A stretch of DNA of 11,132 nt from an uncultured Sulfuricurvum sp. (lineage in GTDB: Bacteria > Campylobacterota > Campylobacteria > Campylobacterales > Sulfurimonadaceae): positions 1-11,132 of the forward strand of contig NZ_CALDDG010000017.1 in NCBI RefSeq assembly GCF_937936435.1. Reading direction: 5' to 3'. The stretch's first letter is position 1, and each line of letters opens with the position of its first letter. A program made the position numbers and the translations under genes. The notes beneath the pieces were generated by a model. The model saw only the letters and a list, made by a program, of their open reading frames with translations. It did no database searches and was not told the origin of the DNA. Below are positions 7,206 to 11,132 of this stretch, in pieces.

Positions 7206-7214
7206 ATCGTAGCA
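7206..7214 (-). promoter_or_regulatory. Putative extended -10 promoter of the DUF4015-hrpB pair
   Basis: On the minus strand TGCTACGAT reads as an extended -10 (TG, then TACGAT at 7206-7211). It predicts a start near 7199 and a leader of about 22 bases carrying the GGGAG that serves the GTG start. It shares TGCTAC with the recR promoter. No -35 box is obvious. Confidence 0.45.
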
Positions 7215-7252
7215 AAAATAAGTCCATAATTGGGAGGGATAAAGGGGGAAAA

Positions 7253-7270
7253 TGTTAATATATATTAACA
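7253..7270. promoter_or_regulatory. Perfect 18-bp palindrome at the helicase promoter
   Basis: TGTTAATATATATTAACA is identical to its reverse complement. It lies 24 bases before the RhlE-type helicase ATG and about 40 bases from the divergent promoter of the DUF4015 gene. TATATT at 7261-7266 inside it could be the helicase -10 box, giving a leader of about 22 bases containing AAGG. A bound protein would then cover the promoter. Alternatively it is only an AT-rich promoter core with chance symmetry. Confidence 0.5.
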
Positions 7271-7294
7271 AGATGCCAAAAAGGTAAAATAATT

Positions 7295-8668
7295 ATGTCA
7301 TTTACGACTTTAGGGTTGGATTCCCGCCTCTTAAAAACACTCGAGGCAAAAGGATACAGTACCCCCACACCGATTCAGACGCAGGTGATTCCGTTGGTAT
7401 TGCGCGGGCGCGATATTCTCGGAGCCGCACAAACGGGGACGGGGAAAACCGCCGCGTTCGCCCTGCCGATTATCCACAAACTCATCAGTGCCGCGAATGC
7501 CAAGCAATCGAGTGCCAGAGCGTTGGTCATTGTCCCGACACGCGAACTCGCATCGCAGGTTGCCGAGGCGATACGACTCTATGCCGAAGGGTTGGATTTG
7601 AGCTGTATCGCACTCTTCGGAGGGGCGAATATGGCGCGTCAGGCGAAAGAGCTGGGCGAAGGGGTCGACATCATCGTCGCTACTCCGGGAAGGCTGATCG
7701 AGCTGAACAAACAGGGGCATGTCCCGTTGTCGCGTATCGAATATCTGGTTTTCGACGAAGCCGATACGATTTTCGATATGGGCTTTATCCGGGAAGTGGA
7801 ACAGATCATCGATCTGCTTCCGCTCAAACGGCAAAATATGCTTTTTTCGGCGACGATGACCGGTGCGGTCAAACAATTGAGCGAAAAGATTCTTAAAAAG
7901 CCGCTGCTGGTGGAGATCGACAACCTCAAAGCCGCCGATGCGACGATCCGTCAGGTGGTTCATCCGGTCGAAAAAGAGCGTAAAAAAGAGCTCTTGTCTT
8001 TCGTCATCGGTTCGAACAACTATCCTCAGGTGCTCGTCTTTACCCGTACGAAAGCCGAAGCGGACGAAGTCAGTGCCGAGCTCACCGCGAGCGGACTCAA
8101 AAACGTGGTGATCCACGGCGATAAAAAACACGGTGCCAGAGATCGGGCACTCACTGAGTTTCGGGAAGGTAATACCCGTATTCTCGTCGCAACCGACATC
8201 GCAGCGCGCGGACTGGATATCGAAGGGCTGGACGTCGTCATCAACTACGACATTCCCCATGTCAGTACCGATTATCTCCATCGTATCGGACGGACGGGAC
8301 GTGCGGGCAAAGAGGGATTGGCGATCACGCTTCTCTCTTCGGCAGAACATATCTCATGGAAAAAAATCATTACGATGCTCGGTAAAAACGTCGAGACGAT
8401 TTTGGTTCCGGGATTCGAACCGCCTGCCGATAACGCACTGGTAAAAACACGCGGTAAAAGCCTCTCGAAAGAGGGTGAGAAAAAAGGAAAAACTGCCGGA
8501 GCGTTCGGAAACAAACGCAAAAAAGAGCCCGTACAGCCTAAATTCGTCGGCAAACGGGGACCGCGTGTCGCACGTGATGAACCTGCTCTCAAGAGCGGGT
8601 CAGCCAAAGACAGCGCTTTTGGCAATAAAAAACCTTCACCGAAAAAATCGGGCGGACGGGGAAGATAA
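7295..8668 (+). CDS. rhlE: DEAD-box ATP-dependent RNA helicase, RhlE-like
   Basis: The protein unwinds short RNA duplexes using ATP, with likely roles in ribosome assembly, RNA decay or cold adaptation. Its motifs are in order: the Q-motif region PTPIQTQVIP (25-34), AQTGTGKT (45-52), PTRELA (81-86), GG (109-110), TPGR (130-133), DEAD (154-157), SAT (185-187), HGDKKHGARDRA, ATDIAARGLD and HRIGRTGR (329-336). Sequence around RQNMLFSAT, VLVFTRTK and VPGFEPPAD is most like E. coli RhlE. After residue 380 the tail is basic and low-complexity, with AFGNK at 403-407 and again at 441-445, and ends KKSGGRGR; such tails bind RNA non-specifically. AAGG at 7281-7284 is the ribosome binding site. The gene ends TAA TAG and is probably monocistronic, since a new promoter follows. 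Confidence 0.95.
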   Translation: MSFTTLGLDSRLLKTLEAKGYSTPTPIQTQVIPLVLRGRDILGAAQTGTGKTAAFALPIIHKLISAANAKQSSARALVIVPTRELASQVAEAIRLYAEGLDLSCIALFGGANMARQAKELGEGVDIIVATPGRLIELNKQGHVPLSRIEYLVFDEADTIFDMGFIREVEQIIDLLPLKRQNMLFSATMTGAVKQLSEKILKKPLLVEIDNLKAADATIRQVVHPVEKERKKELLSFVIGSNNYPQVLVFTRTKAEADEVSAELTASGLKNVVIHGDKKHGARDRALTEFREGNTRILVATDIAARGLDIEGLDVVINYDIPHVSTDYLHRIGRTGRAGKEGLAITLLSSAEHISWKKIITMLGKNVETILVPGFEPPADNALVKTRGKSLSKEGEKKGKTAGAFGNKRKKEPVQPKFVGKRGPRVARDEPALKSGSAKDSAFGNKKPSPKKSGGRGR

Positions 8669-8684
8669 TAGATTGAACATAATA

Positions 8685-8693
8685 TGTTACAAT
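8685..8693 (+). promoter_or_regulatory. Putative extended -10 promoter of the mntA-hepT-arfB unit
   Basis: TGTTACAAT gives a TG-extended -10 (TACAAT at 8688-8693) just after the helicase stop codons. Transcription would start near 8700, leaving about 20 bases of leader that includes the AGGGA ribosome binding site at 8711-8715. TTGAAC at 8673-8678 is too close to act as a -35 box. No operator-like palindrome was noticed here. Confidence 0.5.
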
Positions 8694-8720
8694 CTCTCTA
8701 TCTAAAGAAAAGGGACACGG

Positions 8721-9011
8721 ATGCAAAAAGATCAAGCTCTTGGCATTCTAAAGCAGTTTAAAGATGATTTTGCCGATCGTTTTGGAATCATTCGTATTGG
8801 TCTTTTTGGATCCACTGTCCGTAATGAAGCGACATCAAAGAGTGATATTGATGTAGTGGTAGAGACGAAAACTCCCGATATGTTCGCTATTGTTCATGCA
8901 AAAAATACCCTTGAAGAGCTTTTCCATACCAATGTCGATGTTATCCGCTATCGCGAAAAAATGAATCCTTATCTCAAACAAAATATTGAGAAAGAGGCTG
9001 TTTTTGTTTGA
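8721..9011 (+). CDS. mntA: MNT-domain nucleotidyltransferase antitoxin, MntA type
   Basis: This 96-residue minimal nucleotidyltransferase is the antitoxin half of a type VII MntA-HepT pair. Studied MntA enzymes transfer AMP from ATP to a tyrosine in the toxin motif and so inactivate it. The signature GSX10DXD is intact: G30-S31, then D42 and D44 (LFGSTVRNEATSKSDIDVVV). D73 in NVDVIRY is the likely third metal-binding aspartate. The length is right for a complete protein. It starts at ATG after AGGGA and overlaps the next gene by 8 bases. Codons and base composition are more AT-rich than in the preceding helicase: about 38% G+C in 8721-8820 against 58% in 7501-7560, counted by hand. That suggests acquisition. 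Confidence 0.9.
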   Translation: MQKDQALGILKQFKDDFADRFGIIRIGLFGSTVRNEATSKSDIDVVVETKTPDMFAIVHAKNTLEELFHTNVDVIRYREKMNPYLKQNIEKEAVFV

Positions 9012-9396
9012 CAATCATCAAGTCCTTATCATTCTCGAACAAATCAATGAAGCGCTAAAAACGGTTTTGAGCCGTTTTGAAGTCGTGACAGATAGCAACT
9101 ATTTTACCGATTCTCCGGCTGGAAAAGAGAAGCTTGACGGTATTTGTATGCAACTCATCGCTATTGGCGAGAGTTTAAAAAATATAGACAAATTGACGGA
9201 TAAACAATTGCTCCAAGAGTATGCCCAAATCGATTGGACGGGTGCAAAAGGGGTGAGAGACGTCATCTCTCATCACTATTTTGACATTGATGCCGAAGAG
9301 ATTTTTTGGATTTGTGATCAACAGATTAAACCGATGCAACTAACGGTAGAAAAAATTATTAGTGACCTCAATGCTACAGATTTCCCACACCGTTAG
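9004..9396 (+). CDS. hepT: HEPN-domain (DUF86) RNase toxin, HepT type
   Basis: HepT toxins are HEPN RNases that damage tRNA or mRNA unless AMPylated by MntA. The 130-residue product is all-helical in character and has the family's IGE (54-56) and the catalytic motif RX4HXY at R85, H90 and Y92 (RDVISHHY). Y92 is the tyrosine expected to receive AMP. The TTG at 9004 fits best: it follows AGAGG at 8993-8997 by 6 bases and gives the usual DUF86 beginning, MFDNHQVLIILEQI. The frame opens further upstream, to a TTG at 8986, but that adds only basic residues. The gene overlaps mntA by 8 bases and arfB by 26. All key residues are intact, so an active toxin is expected. Confidence 0.88.
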   Translation: MFDNHQVLIILEQINEALKTVLSRFEVVTDSNYFTDSPAGKEKLDGICMQLIAIGESLKNIDKLTDKQLLQEYAQIDWTGAKGVRDVISHHYFDIDAEEIFWICDQQIKPMQLTVEKIISDLNATDFPHR

Positions 9397-9793
9397 CATC
9401 CCCGACTCCGAGATCGAGATCACGGCCATCCGTTCTCAGGGAGCAGGGGGGCAAAACGTCAACAAAGTCTCTACTGCGATTCACCTCCGCTTCGATATCA
9501 ACGCCTCAAGCCTTCCCGATTTCTACAAAGAACGGCTCCTAGAGATTACCGATCATCGTATCACGAAAGAGGGGATTGTTAATATTAAATCCCAAGAATC
9601 GAGAAGTCAGGAAGAGAACAAAGAAGCGGCGCTTGAGCGTCTCAGAGAACTGATCAAAAGCGTCACCGTCATTCAGAAAAAACGCAAACCGACCAAACCG
9701 ACCCGTAATTCGCAGAAGCGGCGGATGGACAGCAAAACGAAGCATGGAAATATCAAAAAGATGCGGGGGAAAGTGGATAAAGGGGAGGGGTAA
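9371..9793 (+). CDS. arfB: Ribosome-rescue peptidyl-tRNA hydrolase ArfB (YaeJ)
   Basis: ArfB enters the A site of ribosomes stalled on non-stop or truncated mRNA and hydrolyses the peptidyl-tRNA. The 140-residue product matches E. coli ArfB along its length: ISHTVSIPDSEIEITAIR, the catalytic GGQ at 26-28 (QGAGGQNVNK), TAIHLRFDINASSLPDFYKERLL and SQESRSQEENKEAALERL. The basic tail that occupies the mRNA entrance tunnel follows (KKRKPTKPTR, then KMRGKVDKGEG). The ATG at 9371 aligns with the E. coli start; a GTG at 9362 would add three residues. No ribosome binding site is visible and the start lies 26 bases inside hepT, so translation is probably coupled to it. ArfB is only about 140 residues because it lacks the codon-recognition domains of true release factors. 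Confidence 0.95.
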   Translation: MLQISHTVSIPDSEIEITAIRSQGAGGQNVNKVSTAIHLRFDINASSLPDFYKERLLEITDHRITKEGIVNIKSQESRSQEENKEAALERLRELIKSVTVIQKKRKPTKPTRNSQKRRMDSKTKHGNIKKMRGKVDKGEG

Positions 9794-9814
9794 TGAGAGA
9801 CAAATACAAAGGTT

Positions 9815-9845
9815 AAAAAAATTCCCAACATACATGCTGGGAATT
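9815..9845 (-). terminator. Intrinsic terminator of slyD
   Basis: Read on the minus strand, an 8-bp stem AATTCCCA/TGGGAATT (arms 9838-9845 and 9820-9827) with a 10-base loop is followed by a T-run made from the seven A residues at 9815-9821, whose first bases overlap the stem. It starts 12 bases beyond the slyD stop. In the plus direction the hairpin has no T-run, so it would serve arfB poorly. Confidence 0.8.
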
Positions 9846-9857
9846 CATAACGGGATT

Positions 9858-10325
9858 TTAGTCGTCGTAGTTGAGAATCTCTTCAATCTCTTCCGGCGTT
9901 GCCGCTTCAATATCCAAGATTTTTCCTTCAAAAACGAGATCCTTTCCCGCGAGTGGATGGTTACCATCCAGCGTAGCGTGGTCTCCCTCTATAGCCGTGA
10001 CAGTATAGATGATGACATCGTCACTGTCTTCGTCAAAATATCCGTCCACTTCCATACCGACGCTCACTTCCGCAGGGAGTTCGCTGAGGGCTTCCGTGAC
10101 AATGAGCTCGGGATCGTACTGGCCGAACGCTTCATTGGAAGAGAGTTTGACCGTAAAGGTATGATCGACCTCTTTTCCTTCCAATGCCTCTTCGACAGCT
10201 TTGAAAATCTGTCCGTAATTGCCGTGCAAATACGTAAGCGGCTCATCTTCCTCATGAAGAAGGTTTCCTTCTGCGTCGAGAATACGATAATCGATAGTGA
10301 CGATACAATTTTTAGTGACACTCAT
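9858..10325 (-). CDS. slyD: FKBP-type peptidyl-prolyl isomerase, SlyD family
   Basis: SlyD-type enzymes isomerise prolyl bonds and act as general cytoplasmic chaperones through an insert-in-flap domain. The 155-residue protein contains TYLHGNYGQIFKAVEEALEG (31-50), NEAFGQYDPELI (64-75), the insert domain at about 75-115, and the hallmark DGNHPLAGKDLVFEGKILDI (120-139). Unlike E. coli SlyD, it has no histidine- and cysteine-rich tail and ends EEILNYDD, so the nickel-storage role is not expected. GGAG lies 7 bases before the ATG. It is a single gene, divergent from lemA, with a -10 box near 10370 and a clear terminator. Confidence 0.95.
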   Translation of the reverse strand: MSVTKNCIVTIDYRILDAEGNLLHEEDEPLTYLHGNYGQIFKAVEEALEGKEVDHTFTVKLSSNEAFGQYDPELIVTEALSELPAEVSVGMEVDGYFDEDSDDVIIYTVTAIEGDHATLDGNHPLAGKDLVFEGKILDIEAATPEEIEEILNYDD

Positions 10326-10367
10326 GGGAGACTCCGTTGGTTTGGGATTTTGGATAATTCACGCTAC

Positions 10368-10373
10368 ATTATA
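10368..10373 (-). promoter_or_regulatory. Putative -10 box of slyD
   Basis: A perfect TATAAT on the minus strand, 42 bases before the slyD ATG, predicts a leader of about 36 bases containing GGAG. TTGATA at 10396-10401 is 22 bases away, too far for a standard -35 box. The rest of the 184-base gap to lemA (10326-10509) shows no other structure that I can support apart from the lemA promoter. Confidence 0.6.
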
Positions 10374-10474
10374 GTACAGATAGATAATCAGACTGTATCA
10401 AAACGGTAATATAAGCATCTGTTTTTTTATCAATTTGCAGGGGACGGTGTAGAGTCGTTTAAACAAAATAGAGC

Positions 10475-10480
10475 TACAAT
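10475..10480 (+). promoter_or_regulatory. Putative -10 box of lemA
   Basis: TACAAT within AGCTACAAT lies 29 bases before the lemA ATG. It predicts a start near 10487 and a leader of about 23 bases carrying AAGGAT at 10500-10505 as the ribosome binding site. The GCTACAAT string also occurs before recR. No -35 box is evident. Confidence 0.5.
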
Positions 10481-10509
10481 TAACCTTATTACGAATGTAA
10501 AGGATAGGA

Positions 10510-11103
10510 ATGAAAGCAATCGTCGGAGTTATAGCGGCAATCATTATCGGAGGGATCGTGATGATGTTCGCCACCCACATGAACAATGTCCCGAAACTGG
10601 ACGAATCGGTCAAAGCTTCATGGGCACAGGTGCAAAACCAATACCAACGGCGTGCCGATTTGATCCCGAATCTGGTAGCGACGGTAAAAGGATACGCCTC
10701 TCATGAAAAAGAAGTTTTGACCCAAGTGACCGAAGCGCGTGCCAAAGTAGGACAAATGACGATCACTCCGGAAGTATTGAACAATCCTGCCGCTTTTAAA
10801 GCTTTCGAACAAGCCCAAGGCGAACTTAGCAGCGCACTTTCTCGTCTGATGATGGTGAGCGAGCGCTATCCCGATCTCAAAGCCGACAAAAATTTTATGG
10901 CATTGCAATCGCAGCTTGAGGGGACGGAAAATCGCATTAGCGTTGCACGCCGTGACTACATCGATACCGTCAAACAGTACAATCTCGAACTCCGCACTGT
11001 ACCGGGTCGCTGGGTAGCCTCTTTCCTCTATCCCGATGAGACGGTAAAAGAGACGTTTAGTGCCGAACCGCAGAGCCAAAAAGCGCCTACCGTATCGTAC
11101 TGA
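10510..11103 (+). CDS. lemA: LemA-family membrane-anchored protein
   Basis: LemA proteins are widespread, with one N-terminal membrane helix and a long helical domain; their biochemical role is unsettled. The 197-residue product begins with a hydrophobic segment (about 4-20, IVGVIAAIIIGGIVMMF). The family core follows: NNVPKLDESVKASWAQVQNQ, RRADLIPNLVATVKGYASHE (47-66), SRLMMVSERYPDLKADKNF, LEGTENRISVARRDYIDTV and YNLELRTVPGRW. Length and motifs indicate a complete gene. AAGGAT precedes the ATG. LemA genes are usually followed by a TPM-domain membrane protein, and an open frame starts 3 bases after the stop codon here. Confidence 0.96.
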   Translation: MKAIVGVIAAIIIGGIVMMFATHMNNVPKLDESVKASWAQVQNQYQRRADLIPNLVATVKGYASHEKEVLTQVTEARAKVGQMTITPEVLNNPAAFKAFEQAQGELSSALSRLMMVSERYPDLKADKNFMALQSQLEGTENRISVARRDYIDTVKQYNLELRTVPGRWVASFLYPDETVKETFSAEPQSQKAPTVSY

Positions 11104-11106
11104 TCG

Positions 11107-11132
11107 ATGATACGTTTTTTCGTCTCTCTTCT
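11107..11132 (+). CDS. Start of the next gene, possibly a TPM-domain (YgcG-like) protein, cut by the window
   Basis: An ATG 3 bases after the lemA stop opens MIRFFVSL and runs off the window. A basic residue followed by hydrophobic ones suggests a signal peptide or membrane anchor. TPM-domain proteins with signal peptides are the usual partners of lemA, and that context is the main support, since eight residues cannot identify a family. No ribosome binding site is clear, which would fit coupling to lemA. Confidence 0.45.

Noticed and set aside
7331..8350. A 339-codon open frame antisense to the RNA helicase gene
   Set aside because: It lies wholly opposite a clearly conserved helicase, its translation matches no family I recognise, and long antisense frames are expected opposite such codon usage.
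8673..8693. TTGAAC as the -35 box of the mntA promoter
   Set aside because: Only 9 bases separate it from TACAAT; 16-18 would be needed.
9058..9078. Inverted repeat AAAACGG/CCGTTTT within hepT
   Set aside because: A short 7-bp stem inside coding sequence with no T-run or start codon nearby; likely chance from repeated Lys/Thr and Arg/Phe codons.
9820..9845. The hairpin after arfB as a terminator for the mntA-hepT-arfB unit
   Set aside because: The T-run exists only in the minus direction; on the plus strand the hairpin is followed by CATAACGGG, so it is assigned to slyD.

Overview
The window looks like a chromosomal segment from a Campylobacterota (epsilonproteobacterial) bacterium, probably a free-living sulfur oxidiser of the Sulfuricurvum/Sulfurimonas type. 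This rests on a short RecR and a DnaJ that resemble the Helicobacter/Campylobacter forms, a divergent dnaJ/recR pair, promoters with a good -10 box but usually no -35 box, and moderate G+C. No database search was possible, so the genus is an inference. No rRNA, tRNA, CRISPR array or insertion sequence was seen, and no gene-free stretch exceeds 300 bases.

Layout. Bases 1-622 hold the 5' part of dnaJ (minus strand, running off the window), divergent from recR (737-1306). Bases 1365-3372 hold a three-gene block: a MarR regulator, an extradiol aromatic-ring dioxygenase of the DODA/YgiD family and a secreted YceI lipid-binding protein. The same palindromic core, TACTAATTAGTA, lies in front of both the regulator and the dioxygenase, so the block is probably autoregulated. 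Convergent to it is a minus-strand pair: a secreted DUF4015 glycoside-hydrolase-like protein (5900-7177) followed after 2 bases by the helicase gene hrpB (3384-5897). An RhlE-type DEAD-box RNA helicase (7295-8668) diverges from that pair, with a perfect 18-bp palindrome at its putative promoter.

The most interesting stretch is 8685-9793. It has its own promoter, then an MNT nucleotidyltransferase antitoxin, a HEPN toxin (type VII MntA-HepT toxin-antitoxin pair) and the ribosome-rescue hydrolase ArfB. All three reading frames overlap, by 8 and 26 bases. The toxin-antitoxin part is more AT-rich than the helicase before it, which suggests an acquired module set tightly against arfB. A HEPN RNase could generate stalled ribosomes and ArfB clears them, so the overlap may be functional; this is a hypothesis.

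The window ends with slyD (minus strand, with a clear intrinsic terminator), divergent from lemA, and the first codons of a gene after lemA that is probably its usual TPM-domain partner. Two genes, recR and the MarR regulator, have -10 boxes exactly 6 bases before the start codon and no Shine-Dalgarno sequence, so both may be read from leaderless mRNAs.
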